Below the pieces are notes generated by a model that made no database searches, was not told the origin of the DNA, and was given only the letters and a program-made list of their open reading frames with translations. From an uncultured bacterium (GTDB lineage Bacteria; Verrucomicrobiota; Kiritimatiellia; PWTM01): DNA of 64,000 bases. A program made the position numbers and the translations under genes. The stretch lies in NCBI GenBank assembly GCA_938010045.1, contig CALLFZ010000021.1, forward strand, positions 42,185 through 106,184, in the 5' to 3' direction. Shown here piece by piece: positions 1 through 8,812 of the stretch; positions within the stretch are counted from its first letter, which is position 1; each line of letters opens with the position of its first letter.

Positions 1-346
1 CGGGGCGGATCACCTCGATCACGTCCGGTTCGATCGAGGAATCCGGCAGCGGAAGCTGAACGAGGATGCCGTCCACCGAGGGATCTTCGTTGAGCCGTTC
101 GACCGTTGCGAGAATCTCAGCGCGGCTGGCGGAGGCCGGCAGATGCCACTCGCTCGAGATGATGCCGAGCTCCGCGCAGGCGCGGCGTTTCGCCGTCACG
201 TAGGACAGAGACGCGGGATCGTCGCCGACGCGCACCACGGCGAGCCCCGGAGGACGGCCGGTGGCGGCGAGGGCGGCGACGCGTGGGCGAAGCTCCTCGC
301 GAATTTGGGCGGCGACAGCGCGGCCGTCGAGCAGGCGGGCGGTCAT
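1..346 (-). CDS. folD: FolD, N-terminal part (runs off window edge)
   Basis: Bifunctional 5,10-methylene-tetrahydrofolate dehydrogenase/cyclohydrolase, a cytosolic enzyme of one-carbon metabolism. Translating the minus strand from the ATG at 346 gives about 115 residues with the FolD start: LDGRAVAAQI, then VRVGDDPASLSYV near residue 45 and DGILVQLPLP near residue 99. These are hallmark substrate-pocket segments of the family. The C-terminal Rossmann half lies beyond base 1. The ATG overlaps the ruvC stop as ATGA, so the start is well supported and translation is probably coupled to ruvC. It is the last visible gene of the operon starting at 4915. Confidence 0.93.
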   Translation of the reverse strand, partial: MTARLLDGRAVAAQIREELRPRVAALAATGRPPGLAVVRVGDDPASLSYVTAKRRACAELGIISSEWHLPASASRAEILATVERLNEDPSVDGILVQLPLPDSSIEPDVIEVIRP

Positions 347-903
347 GGCGGGGGATCTCCATCGGAGGGGGCGTCCAGCCGCCGCGCGAGGCCCAGCGCG
401 CGCGCGGGGCTTGCGTGCGCGTGGCATAAGGCGATCGCTATCGCGTCGGCGGCATCGGAGGGCGGCGGTACGGGAAGGCCGAGGATGGCTTGAACCATCC
501 GGGCCACCTGCGATTTGTCCGCCTGGCCCCGTCCGGTGACGCCCCGTTTGACCGCGCGGGGCGAATACTCGTAGACGGGCACGCCGGCGGCCGCGCAGGC
601 CACGAGCACCGCACCGCGCGCCTGCCCGAGGGCCAGCGCGGTCCGGGCGTTGCGCGCATAGAAGACACCTTCGATGGCCACGGCGGCTGGCGCATGGCGG
701 CGCAGTAACTCGGCGACCGCCTCGTGGAGGTGGAGCAGCGCCGCGGCGATGGGGCGGGCGGCCGGGTTGCGGATCCGGCCCAGATCGTCCACCGCCCAGC
801 CGCGGTGGGTTTGCCGGATCACCGCGTAGCCGCTGCACCGCAGCGCGGTGTCCAGCCCGAGGATGCGGGCGGAATCGGCGCAGAGCGGCACGGCGTGCGT
901 CAA
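343..903 (-). CDS. ruvC: Crossover junction endodeoxyribonuclease RuvC
   Basis: Holliday-junction resolvase acting with RuvAB in recombination repair. With the TTG at 903 it is 186 residues. The RNase H-fold acidic residues are D18 (ILGLDTALRCSGYAV), E78 (AIEGVFYARN) and D150/D153 (SDAADAIAIALCHAH), matching the four catalytic carboxylates of the family. The TTG overlaps the yebC stop codon (TTGA); a GTG at 891 is an alternative start giving 182 residues. An in-frame open stretch continues upstream to 1035 but only as the shadow of yebC. YebC-RuvC adjacency is widely conserved. Its own stop overlaps the folD start. ruvA and ruvB are not in the window. Confidence 0.93.
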   Translation of the reverse strand: MTHAVPLCADSARILGLDTALRCSGYAVIRQTHRGWAVDDLGRIRNPAARPIAAALLHLHEAVAELLRRHAPAAVAIEGVFYARNARTALALGQARGAVLVACAAAGVPVYEYSPRAVKRGVTGRGQADKSQVARMVQAILGLPVPPPSDAADAIAIALCHAHASPARALGLARRLDAPSDGDPPP

Positions 904-1652
904 CCGATCTCGCCGAGCAGGGCCTCGTCCACATCGAGGTTGGTGTAGACGTTCTGCACGTCGTCCAGGTCCTCCAGCGCCTCGACGAGTTTGACGATTT
1001 CGCGGGCGACGGCCGGATCGGTCACCGTGACCCATAAGTCGGGCTGGAGGGTGACCTCAGATTGTTCAACTGGGAGGCCGGCCGCCGTGATGGCTTCGGT
1101 GACCCGCGCCAGAGCCGCGGGCTCGGTGGTAACGACGAACTGGCCATCGTCGCGCTCCATGTCGTCGGCGCCGGCCTCGAGGGCAATCTCCATGAGGCGA
1201 TCCTCGGCCACTTTGTCAGCGGGCACGCGAATCACGCCGCGGCGGCGGAATCCGCGCGCGACGCTGCCCTGCGCGCCGAGGCTGATGTTGTGGCGTGAGA
1301 ACAGGTGCCGTACCTCGGCGGCCGACCGATTGCGGTTGTCAGTGAGCACCTGAACGATGATGCCGACACCACCGGGTCCGAAGGCCTCGTAGATGACCTC
1401 CTCGAATGACTGGCCAGCGTCGAGCTCGCCGGTGCCCTTTTTGATTGCGCGCTCGACGTTCTCCGCCGGCATATTGACGCTTTTCGCTTTCTGGATCAGC
1501 GACCGCAACGTGATGTTCACGGACGGATCTCCGCCGCCCTGGCGCGCGGCGACCATGATTTCCCGCGCGAGCTTGCTGAAGATCTTGCCGCGCTTCGCGT
1601 CGGTCGCGGCCTTCTTGTGTTTGATCGTCGCCCACTTGCTGTGCCCGCTCAT
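900..1652 (-). CDS. yebC: YebC/PmpR family regulatory or translation-assisting protein
   Basis: The 250-residue product opens with the family signature MSGHSKWATIKHKKAA and keeps AKRGKIFSKLAREI, NMPAENVERAIKKGTG and YEAFGPGGVGIIVQVLTDNRNR. Family members (TACO1/YebC) are reported both as DNA-binding regulators and as helpers for ribosomes stalled on difficult motifs; the sequence does not decide between these. The usual GSVAWMF-like segment reads GSVARGFRRRGVI, a local deviation. It follows the EF-G-like gene by 43 bases on the same strand and overlaps ruvC, in keeping with an operon for translation and repair functions. Confidence 0.95.
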   Translation of the reverse strand: MSGHSKWATIKHKKAATDAKRGKIFSKLAREIMVAARQGGGDPSVNITLRSLIQKAKSVNMPAENVERAIKKGTGELDAGQSFEEVIYEAFGPGGVGIIVQVLTDNRNRSAAEVRHLFSRHNISLGAQGSVARGFRRRGVIRVPADKVAEDRLMEIALEAGADDMERDDGQFVVTTEPAALARVTEAITAAGLPVEQSEVTLQPDLWVTVTDPAVAREIVKLVEALEDLDDVQNVYTNLDVDEALLGEIG

Positions 1653-1695
1653 GCTGACGCTCCTTTCCGATCCGACGCCGGCGCCCCGGCCGGGG

Positions 1696-3714
1696 TCATT
1701 CCTCCTCTGGCTGGCGCGCCTTCTGCGCCTCGGCGATCACGCGTTGCGCAATGTTCGAGGGCACGATTTCGAAGCGGGAGAATTCCATTTCGAACGTGCC
1801 GCGTCCGCCCGTCATGCTGCGAAGCTGCGACGAGTACTGGAAGAGCTCGGCTTGCGGAACCTCGGCGGTCACCACCTGCATGCCGTCCTCGGTGTCCATG
1901 CCGAGGATGCGTCCCCGGCGCTGGTTGAGGTCTCCGGTGACGTCGCCCATGCACTGTTCCGGCACGATCACGCGCAGTTTCATGATCGGCTCCAGCAGCA
2001 CCGGCTTGCTATTCATCATAGCCTCTTTCAATGCGCGCGCCGAGGCGATTTTGAACGCGATTTCGGAGGAGTCCACCTCGTGGTAGGAGCCGTCGTAGAC
2101 CGTGACTTTCACATTGACGACCGGCGCCCCGGCGAGCGGGCCGGCGCTCATGGCCTCGGCCAGCCCCTTTTGCACGGCCGGGATGAAGTTGCCTGGGATC
2201 GCGCCGCCGACGATCGCGTCGACGAACCACTCCGGATCGCCGGGCGGTAGGGGCTGCAGGCGCAGATAGACCTCCGCGTACTGCCCGCGGCCGCCGGTCT
2301 GCTTCTTGTGTTTGTAGTGACCTTCGCCGCGGCCGGTGACCGTTTCGCGGTAGGCGATTTTCGGCGGGGAGAGCACGACTTCGAGCCGATTGTGCCGGCG
2401 CATCTTCTCCACCGCGACGTTGATCTGGGTGTCGCCCATCCCGGACAGAATGAGCTGGTGCGTGTCGGGGTTCCGTTCGAGGCGCAGCGTGGGGTCTTCC
2501 TCCGCCACACGCTGGAGGCCGGCCATGAGCTTATCGTCGTCGCCCTGCGTCTTCGGCGCCACCGCGTACGCCATCACGGGATTCGGAACGGTGATGGGAG
2601 GCAGGGGCGGTTGGGTTGGCGCAGCCGCGAGGGTGTCGTTGAAGCGGGTGGACTTGAGCTTCGCGAGTGCGACGATGTCGCCGGCGTGCGCTTCGGCGGC
2701 CTGGTCCTGCTTGCGGCCGTTGAGCACCAGCAGTGTGCCGATGCGTTCCTTTGTTCCTTGGGTGACATTGGCGACCTCGCCCTCGGCGCGCAACGTTCCG
2801 CCGAAGACTCGGCACAGCGAGAGCTGGCCGGCGAACGGATCAGAGATCGTGCGCCACACGTGGCCGACAAACGGCGCGCTCGGTGCGGGGTCCACCGGTG
2901 TGCCGTCCGCCGCCGTACGCGGCCGGTCCAGGGGCGTCGGGAAATAGCGCACGAGGCCGTCGAGCAGCTCCGGGAGTCCCGCGTCCGTGCGGGCGCAAAC
3001 GGCAAACACGGGCACGAACGAGCCCGAGAGCATCGCCCGCCGCAGGCCGGCGGCGATGTCGTCCTCGCTCAGCGACTCGCCGCCGAGATACTTTTCAAGC
3101 AGCGCATCATCGGTCTCGGCGGCGGTTTCGATGAGCCGCGCGCGCGCGGCGTCGGCCTCGCCCGACGCCGCCGCGCTGTCGGCGCGGATCACTGCCGCTG
3201 CATCCGCGCCCGGCAGGGTGACCGGTACGCAACGCGCGCCCCAGGTTGATTGGATGGCCGCGAGCACGGCCGCAGGGTTCGCGTTGTCGCGATCCAGCCC
3301 CGTGATCAGGATGCCGCGGGGCAGTTTGAGCTGCTCACACAACCGCCACGCTCGCACCGTGCCCACTTGCATCCCGGCGACCGCGTCCACCGCCACCAGC
3401 GCCGCATCCGCGATGGCCGCCGCGCAGATCATCTGGCCCACGAAGTCCGCATAACCCGGGGTGTCGAGTACCACGAATCGTTCGACGCCGGCCGATCCGT
3501 TGCGACGCAGTTCGAACGGCTTGGACCAGACGGTCATCTTCCGGTCTTTTTCCTCCTCGGTCCAATCAGCGGCACTCGTTCCGTTGTCCGGCTGTCCCTT
3601 TCGATCGTTTCCACCGAGCCGGAACAGCAGGGCGTCGAGCAGGCTGGTCTTGCCGCTGCCGGAGTGACCGAGCAGCACGATGTTGCGTACGTTGTCGACC
3701 GGTATGTTTTTCAT
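1696..3714 (-). CDS. Elongation factor G-like translational GTPase
   Basis: A 672-residue protein with EF-G domain order: P-loop GHSGSGKT at residues 16-23, G3 motif DTPGYADF, then domains II-V including GHYKHKKQTGGRGQYAEVYL and the domain V segment near SMTGGRGTFEMEF. The switch I region reads RKMTV instead of RGITI, and the G4 motif, normally NKxD, reads TGLD. This fits the EF-G-like (EF-G2) group rather than the canonical elongation factor, so I do not use fusA. I chose the ATG at 3714 because it overlaps the rsmD stop (ATGA) and follows a GGGAG; the open frame upstream to 3888 is an rsmD shadow. Role: probably ribosome-associated, otherwise unknown. Confidence 0.9.
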   Translation of the reverse strand: MKNIPVDNVRNIVLLGHSGSGKTSLLDALLFRLGGNDRKGQPDNGTSAADWTEEEKDRKMTVWSKPFELRRNGSAGVERFVVLDTPGYADFVGQMICAAAIADAALVAVDAVAGMQVGTVRAWRLCEQLKLPRGILITGLDRDNANPAAVLAAIQSTWGARCVPVTLPGADAAAVIRADSAAASGEADAARARLIETAAETDDALLEKYLGGESLSEDDIAAGLRRAMLSGSFVPVFAVCARTDAGLPELLDGLVRYFPTPLDRPRTAADGTPVDPAPSAPFVGHVWRTISDPFAGQLSLCRVFGGTLRAEGEVANVTQGTKERIGTLLVLNGRKQDQAAEAHAGDIVALAKLKSTRFNDTLAAAPTQPPLPPITVPNPVMAYAVAPKTQGDDDKLMAGLQRVAEEDPTLRLERNPDTHQLILSGMGDTQINVAVEKMRRHNRLEVVLSPPKIAYRETVTGRGEGHYKHKKQTGGRGQYAEVYLRLQPLPPGDPEWFVDAIVGGAIPGNFIPAVQKGLAEAMSAGPLAGAPVVNVKVTVYDGSYHEVDSSEIAFKIASARALKEAMMNSKPVLLEPIMKLRVIVPEQCMGDVTGDLNQRRGRILGMDTEDGMQVVTAEVPQAELFQYSSQLRSMTGGRGTFEMEFSRFEIVPSNIAQRVIAEAQKARQPEEE

Positions 3715-4391
3715 TCCATCGCTCCCGGGGTTTCGTCTCCGCAACGCCCACGCCGGACCGCCGCGGGCTGCCGGACAAGGGTGGGAGAGCATATCGGGGC
3801 GGCCGGAGCTTCGCAATCCGGTTCGGAGTCGGGCCGCAACAGCAGCCATTGAGATTCCCCGACGATGCGCACGCGCTCCAGACTCCATGGCGCCGGCACC
3901 GGTGGCGGCATGCGGGCGGACAACTCGAGCACCATCCGTCCGTGCGCATGCAGCGCGCGAGCGGCGGCCAACGCGCGGATGAGCTCCTCAGTCCAGCCGG
4001 GTTGGGCGGCGAGCGCGTACGGGGGGTCGGCGAAGATCAGGTCGAACGGGCCGGCGTGCAGATACCGCGCGGGCTGCGTCGCGTCCGCGCGGATCACGGT
4101 CCATCCAACCGGCCACTGACCGGACGGCGCGAGGGTCCTCAGGTTCGCGCGAAGTGTCGCGCAGGCGCCGCGGTCGTTCTCTACCCAACAGGCCGTCGCC
4201 GCGCCGCGGCTCAGTGCTTCGATGCCGTACGCGCCACTGCCGGCGAAGAGGTCGAGAATGCGGGCCCCGACCACGGCCTCGCCGAGCGAGGAAAAGACCC
4301 CTTGGCGCAGGAGGTCGGACGTCGGTCGTGTGCCACGGGGCGGCACGCGGAGCCGGAGTCCCCGCCAACGGCCGCCGGTGATGCGGATCAT
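3711..4391 (-). CDS. rsmD: 16S rRNA (guanine(966)-N(2))-methyltransferase RsmD
   Basis: A 226-residue SAM-dependent methyltransferase. It starts MIRITGGRWRGL, carries the SAM-binding segment LDLFAGSGAYGIEA (about 46-59) and the N6/N2-adenine/guanine catalytic motif DPPY at 122-125. RsmD methylates G966 of 16S rRNA during 30S assembly. The ATG at 4391 overlaps the stop of the GGDEF gene (ATGA); an in-frame ATG two codons upstream (4397) is also possible. A C-terminal tail of roughly 35 residues beyond the methyltransferase fold is rich in Pro, Ala and Arg. Its stop overlaps the EF-G-like start, so three genes are chained by ATGA junctions. Confidence 0.92.
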   Translation of the reverse strand: MIRITGGRWRGLRLRVPPRGTRPTSDLLRQGVFSSLGEAVVGARILDLFAGSGAYGIEALSRGAATACWVENDRGACATLRANLRTLAPSGQWPVGWTVIRADATQPARYLHAGPFDLIFADPPYALAAQPGWTEELIRALAAARALHAHGRMVLELSARMPPPVPAPWSLERVRIVGESQWLLLRPDSEPDCEAPAAPICSPTLVRQPAAVRRGRCGDETPGAME

Positions 4392-4915
4392 GCCCATCTC
4401 GTTCGCACGCAGCGGCCGCCCGCCTGTTTCGCGCGCCGCAACGCGAGATACGCGCGGTCGATGAGCGTGCCCCAGTCCGGTCTGCGGGTCGCGCGGGTCA
4501 GCGCGATGCCGGCGGACGCGGAGAGCCGGCGCCGGCGCAATTCCGGCTCCGCCGCGACCGCGGCGAGCGCCGCCCGCGCGATCCGCGCGGCGGTCCGCGC
4601 CTCTCCGACCCGCACGAGCACGAGAAACTCGTCGCCCCCGAGCCGGACGATGTCGGTCGCTTCGCCGACCGCGCGCACGAGCGCGCGTCCCAGGGCGACG
4701 AGGCACACGTCACCCGCGCGATACCCGTGAACGTCGTTCACGCGTGAAAGCGCATCGGCATCAAACAGCATGATCGCGAGGTAGCGACCGCCGCTTCGGC
4801 CCCAGGCTCGCGGAGCGCATCGGGCGAGCCACCGCCGGTTCCAGAGGCCCGTGAGCGGGTCGGTCCAGGATGCGCGGCGGGGGTGGGGCGCGCGGTCTTG
4901 GCGATGGGTAGCCAT
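4388..4915 (-). CDS. Stand-alone GGDEF-domain protein (probable diguanylate cyclase)
   Basis: A 175-residue protein that is essentially one GGDEF domain: DPLTGLWNRR near 19-28, FDADALSRVND near 51-61 and RLGGDEF at 91-97, the active-site signature of cyclases making cyclic di-GMP from GTP. The position of the RxxD inhibitory site reads EATD, so product feedback may be absent. There is no sensor, PAS or membrane segment, leaving the input signal unknown. It is the first gene of the minus-strand operon and overlaps rsmD by four bases. The nearby exopolysaccharide locus (5062 onward) is a plausible c-di-GMP target by analogy with Alg/Pga systems, but that link is inference. Confidence 0.88.
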   Translation of the reverse strand: MATHRQDRAPHPRRASWTDPLTGLWNRRWLARCAPRAWGRSGGRYLAIMLFDADALSRVNDVHGYRAGDVCLVALGRALVRAVGEATDIVRLGGDEFLVLVRVGEARTAARIARAALAAVAAEPELRRRRLSASAGIALTRATRRPDWGTLIDRAYLALRRAKQAGGRCVRTRWA

Positions 4916-5061
4916 GCCGGGGCTAGGTTAGCGGTTGCGCAGATCGTGACAACACCGCTGCGGGCGGCTATTGTGGCGCCATGAACGCGCGGTGGGCAAC
5001 GACCTGACAACGGGCCCGGCATGCGAAGGTTCATGGCGAGGACGGGCATCGGGAGGGTGGT

Positions 5062-8000
5062 GTGAACAACGGCGGCAGGTGGATCGGGTGGCGGCGAGTC
5101 GGTTGGGCTTGGCTGGCGGTGGCGCTCTGCATGGGAGTGGCTGCCGATGATCTGACCATCCGGCGCGAGCGGACTCGCCCGGCGGGTGGCGCGCCGACGG
5201 ATCCCGAACTCCGCCGGCGCGAGCCGGCGCGACCTCTTGCGGGTGGTATGATCACGAACCTTGTGTCGCCGGCCGAGCGCCTGCCGCCGTTGATTCCGGT
5301 CTTGACGGCGGCGCCGCCGCCCGTGGCGACGGCGTCCACATCGGCCGCGGTGCCGGTGGCGGCCGCGACGACGTCGGAGACGTCCACCGCATCCGGCGCG
5401 ACCCCTACGCCGGCGTCGCCGGATTCACCGGCCAGTCGGGCCGGCGGGTTTTTCTTCGAGCTGTTTCGGGATTCAACGGTTTCGACCTCGTCGCGGCCCT
5501 CGGCGTCGGTGGCTGAGCCACCTGCGTTTCGGAAGATGGAGGCTCCGGCGACAGAACCGACCGCGCGCACGATCGTGGTCCGCCTCGAGGAGGCGATTGC
5601 GCTGGCGCGGGAGCAGCAGCATGAACAGGCGGTGCCGCTGCTGGAAGAGATCATTCGGGAGGACCCGGGGGTCACGGCGGCGTGGGAGCAGCTCGGATGG
5701 AGCTACTGGGCGTTGGGACGCCGGTCGGACGCGCTCGCGTTGTGGCGTCGCCTGCTGTCGCTTGATCCGCGCAACGCCGCCGCCTGGAACTGGCTCGCGC
5801 GCGCCGCTGTGGCCGAAAACGACCTCGAGCGTGCGATCGAGTACAACCGCAAGAGTCTTGAACTGGCGCCGGAGAACCCCTCCGCGCGATACGATCTGGC
5901 CCGCGTGTTGCTGTGGAAGGGCGTTTCGGACGAGGCGATTCCGATGCTGGAGTCGTTGCTCGCGGCGGATCCCAACCGGCTCGATGTGTTGCTCGACTAC
6001 GCGAAGGCGCTGACGTTCGCCTGGCAGTTCGAGCGGGCGCTGCCGCTGTGGCAGCGCTTGCGCGAGGCGGCGCCGGATGAAATCTCCTACATGGGGTTCG
6101 AGGCGCTGTGCCGCCTTCACACGAACGACGCCGAGGGCGCCCGTGAACTGGCGCGGCGCGTGCTCGAGGCGGCGCCGGACGACCTGATGGCGCTCGACGT
6201 GATGGCCTCGCTCGCGGAGTTCGGCGATACGCCGGCCGATGCGTTGCCGTACCTGCGACGGATGATGGCGGCGGTGGCGACGCCGTTCGAGAAAGAGCGG
6301 AATCGGGCGAGGCTGATCCGGCTGCTGGTCCGGCTTCACAAGGCCGAGCCGCGCGTGTACGGGTTGCGCGAGGCGATTGATCTGAGCCGCGAGCGGGTGG
6401 CCGACCATCCGACCTCCGTGGACGCGCGGTTGCTGCTCGGCGAGCTCCTGCTGATGGACATGATGCTGCCCGACGCCGAGCGCGAGTTCATCGCGGTGCT
6501 CCGCGATCGCAATCCCTACAACATCCGAGCGCGCAAGGGGCTCATGGAGACGTACCTCGCGGCGAAGGAATACGATCGCGCGCGGGAACAGCTCGCCGCG
6601 CTGAGCCGGTTCAACCCGCAGGACCCGTACCTGTTGTACCACCTGGCGCGGATCGAATCGGCGCGCGGCGATTTCTTCAAGGCCCATGAGGCGCTGCGCC
6701 AGCTCGAGGCGATCGGGCAGCAGGGCGCGGTGGCCGTGTTGCTCTACCACGGCCTGCTGCCCAGCCGGTATTTTCCCGAGGCGATGCCGGTGGACCGGTT
6801 TCGCGAGCACATGATCGCGCTTCAAAAGGCGCGGGTCCGCTTCGTGCGGTGCAGCGAGCTGCCCACCGTGCTCGGCGGGCGCGCCGGGACCAACACCGTG
6901 GCCTCCGTGCGGCCGGTCCTTCGCGGCAGCGGGTTTGCGCGGCCTGCGGGCGGCGCCCTGCCGTTGACCGTCGCGGTGAGCTTCGACGATGCGCGGCGCG
7001 ACTCGATGCAGTACGGCACGCAGGTCGGCCGGGAGCTGGGGCTGCTCTTCTCGATGCACGTGCCAGTCGGCTACATCCTTCGCAACCATCCGTTCATCTG
7101 CACCTGGGACATGCTCCGGCAGTACCAGACAGAAGGCGCCTGGGAGTTCGGCGGTCACATGCTGGATGGCGCAATCCTCACGCCGGTGGACGCCAGCGGG
7201 CGCGAATGGCACGCGCTGCCCAACTTGATCTGGCGGGCCGAGCTCGGCCGCATGGAGACGCCAGCCGAATATGATCAGCGACTGGCCCGCGAGTTCCGCG
7301 AGAGCCGTGACATCTTGCAGCGGGAACTCGGTGGTCCGGTGAATTTCGTGGCCTACCCCTTCGGCGACATCGGGCAGGAGGACGAAACGAACGTAGAGGA
7401 TCCGACCGGACGCATCCTCTACCACGCTCGCCGCAACTTCGAGGTGGGGTTCATCCAGAGCGTGTTTGGCTATGCGATCGCGGGCGACGATCCGCTGCTG
7501 TACCAACGCTACGAGCCGGCGCGATGGATGAACGGCCAGGACCTGCTGGACTATCTCTACGCGCATCATCCCGTGTTTCTCGCGCGGAGATTGCGCGCAG
7601 AGTACTGTGCGCTGGAGGGCAAGCTCTACGCCGCGCGCGACGCGATCCGCTCGTTGGAGGAAGCCGGCTATCCGGACCGTCCTTTGGAACGCGTCCGCAC
7701 GTACGTGGAGGAACGACTCGCGGGCACATTCCGCGCACCGACGGGCGAACGGCCGGGGACCATCACGAAGTCGCCGTGGACCTTGGAACCGCGCAAACCC
7801 TATGCCGGTGTCGAAGGCGAGGCTTTCCGCGACAACCAGGATCGGGCGCATGGGCGGCTCTTCGGGCTCGCCGGCCTGAACATCACACCCAACTTGGTCC
7901 TCGAGGGACGCGCCGGCATCGGGCATCTGCAGCAGGACGTGACGGATTCGATCACAAATTCGATCGTTCGCCGCGTCGGGCGCCGACAAATTCCAACCAT

Positions 8001-8796
8001 CGAGCTGAGCGCGAGCCGTCGCCGGCTCGACCTTGACGAGCGTGATGTTGGCGGTCGCGCGATGTTCACCTTCCCGAACGGCGTTTACGTGGCCGGCGAC
8101 CTGCTTCAACGATCGTTTTCGGGGAATGTGAACCGGGACGTGCTCGCGGGCTCGCTCGAGAGTCAGATCCGTCCGGTGCCGCCGCTGGATCTGTTACTGC
8201 GGTATGAGCACGACATCGCGCCGTCCGCCCTCGCGGTCGCCGAGGACACCCAGTACGATATGTGGATGGGCGTCGCGAACATCCGGCTTCAGGATCCATG
8301 GACGCTGCTATTGTCGGCGATCCGGTACGATTTCACGGACGACAACGTCCGCGATCACCTCGCGGTGTCGACGTCGTGGACGCTGCACGAGCGGACCGGC
8401 TTCCGGCTCGGGCTGCGCGTGTCGTGGGACAGCGCCGATCACGAAAGTCGCGCGTACTGGACGCCGTATCATCTGCAGCGGTACGCGATCGAAGCCGGCT
8501 TCCGGGGCAATTACCTCCGCACGTACTACAATCTGCGTCTCCGTCTCGGTATCGGCCGCGAGGATGTGCGCCCAGAGGCGGAGGAGCGCTACCGGGCGAC
8601 GGTGGTCCGCGCGCGCGAGTTGCAGTTCGATCCCGGCCCGCCTCCCGAGGAGGACTGGGAGCCGATCCTTGGCCTCGCCGCCTCGGTTCGCAAACCGATT
8701 GGCGACCACTGGGTGCTGAACGGCGAAGTGTCATACAACCGCAACCCGAACTACAACGAGATCTCGCTGCTCGGCGGGGTGCGATACAAGTTCTGA
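5062..8796 (+). CDS. TPR - polysaccharide deacetylase - outer-membrane barrel fusion protein
   Basis: A 1244-residue exported protein. Residues 1-29 look like a signal peptide, followed by a Pro/Ala-rich linker to about 165. TPR-type helical repeats run from about 170 to 560 (EQLGWSYWALGRRSDALALW and several more). At about 559 comes VLLYHGLLPSRYF, then the deacetylase-type SFDD at 641-643, GGHMLD near 697 and VAYPFGD near 765, resembling the CE4/PgaB fold. From about 935 to the end the sequence alternates like beta-strands and finishes YKF, typical of outer-membrane barrels. PgaA (TPR plus porin) and PgaB (deacetylase) are separate proteins in E. coli; here the three modules are joined. The expected second metal-binding His is not evident. 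Likely role: export and N-deacetylation of an extracellular polysaccharide. Confidence 0.8.
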   Translation: MNNGGRWIGWRRVGWAWLAVALCMGVAADDLTIRRERTRPAGGAPTDPELRRREPARPLAGGMITNLVSPAERLPPLIPVLTAAPPPVATASTSAAVPVAAATTSETSTASGATPTPASPDSPASRAGGFFFELFRDSTVSTSSRPSASVAEPPAFRKMEAPATEPTARTIVVRLEEAIALAREQQHEQAVPLLEEIIREDPGVTAAWEQLGWSYWALGRRSDALALWRRLLSLDPRNAAAWNWLARAAVAENDLERAIEYNRKSLELAPENPSARYDLARVLLWKGVSDEAIPMLESLLAADPNRLDVLLDYAKALTFAWQFERALPLWQRLREAAPDEISYMGFEALCRLHTNDAEGARELARRVLEAAPDDLMALDVMASLAEFGDTPADALPYLRRMMAAVATPFEKERNRARLIRLLVRLHKAEPRVYGLREAIDLSRERVADHPTSVDARLLLGELLLMDMMLPDAEREFIAVLRDRNPYNIRARKGLMETYLAAKEYDRAREQLAALSRFNPQDPYLLYHLARIESARGDFFKAHEALRQLEAIGQQGAVAVLLYHGLLPSRYFPEAMPVDRFREHMIALQKARVRFVRCSELPTVLGGRAGTNTVASVRPVLRGSGFARPAGGALPLTVAVSFDDARRDSMQYGTQVGRELGLLFSMHVPVGYILRNHPFICTWDMLRQYQTEGAWEFGGHMLDGAILTPVDASGREWHALPNLIWRAELGRMETPAEYDQRLAREFRESRDILQRELGGPVNFVAYPFGDIGQEDETNVEDPTGRILYHARRNFEVGFIQSVFGYAIAGDDPLLYQRYEPARWMNGQDLLDYLYAHHPVFLARRLRAEYCALEGKLYAARDAIRSLEEAGYPDRPLERVRTYVEERLAGTFRAPTGERPGTITKSPWTLEPRKPYAGVEGEAFRDNQDRAHGRLFGLAGLNITPNLVLEGRAGIGHLQQDVTDSITNSIVRRVGRRQIPTIELSASRRRLDLDERDVGGRAMFTFPNGVYVAGDLLQRSFSGNVNRDVLAGSLESQIRPVPPLDLLLRYEHDIAPSALAVAEDTQYDMWMGVANIRLQDPWTLLLSAIRYDFTDDNVRDHLAVSTSWTLHERTGFRLGLRVSWDSADHESRAYWTPYHLQRYAIEAGFRGNYLRTYYNLRLRLGIGREDVRPEAEERYRATVVRARELQFDPGPPPEEDWEPILGLAASVRKPIGDHWVLNGEVSYNRNPNYNEISLLGGVRYKF

Positions 8797-8812
8797 CCCG
8801 CGCGCGCTCCCC

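Noticed and set aside
5473..8109. 878-codon minus-strand open frame opposite the fusion gene
   Set aside because: Antisense shadow produced by GC-rich codons; the plus-strand frame has signal peptide and domain patterns.
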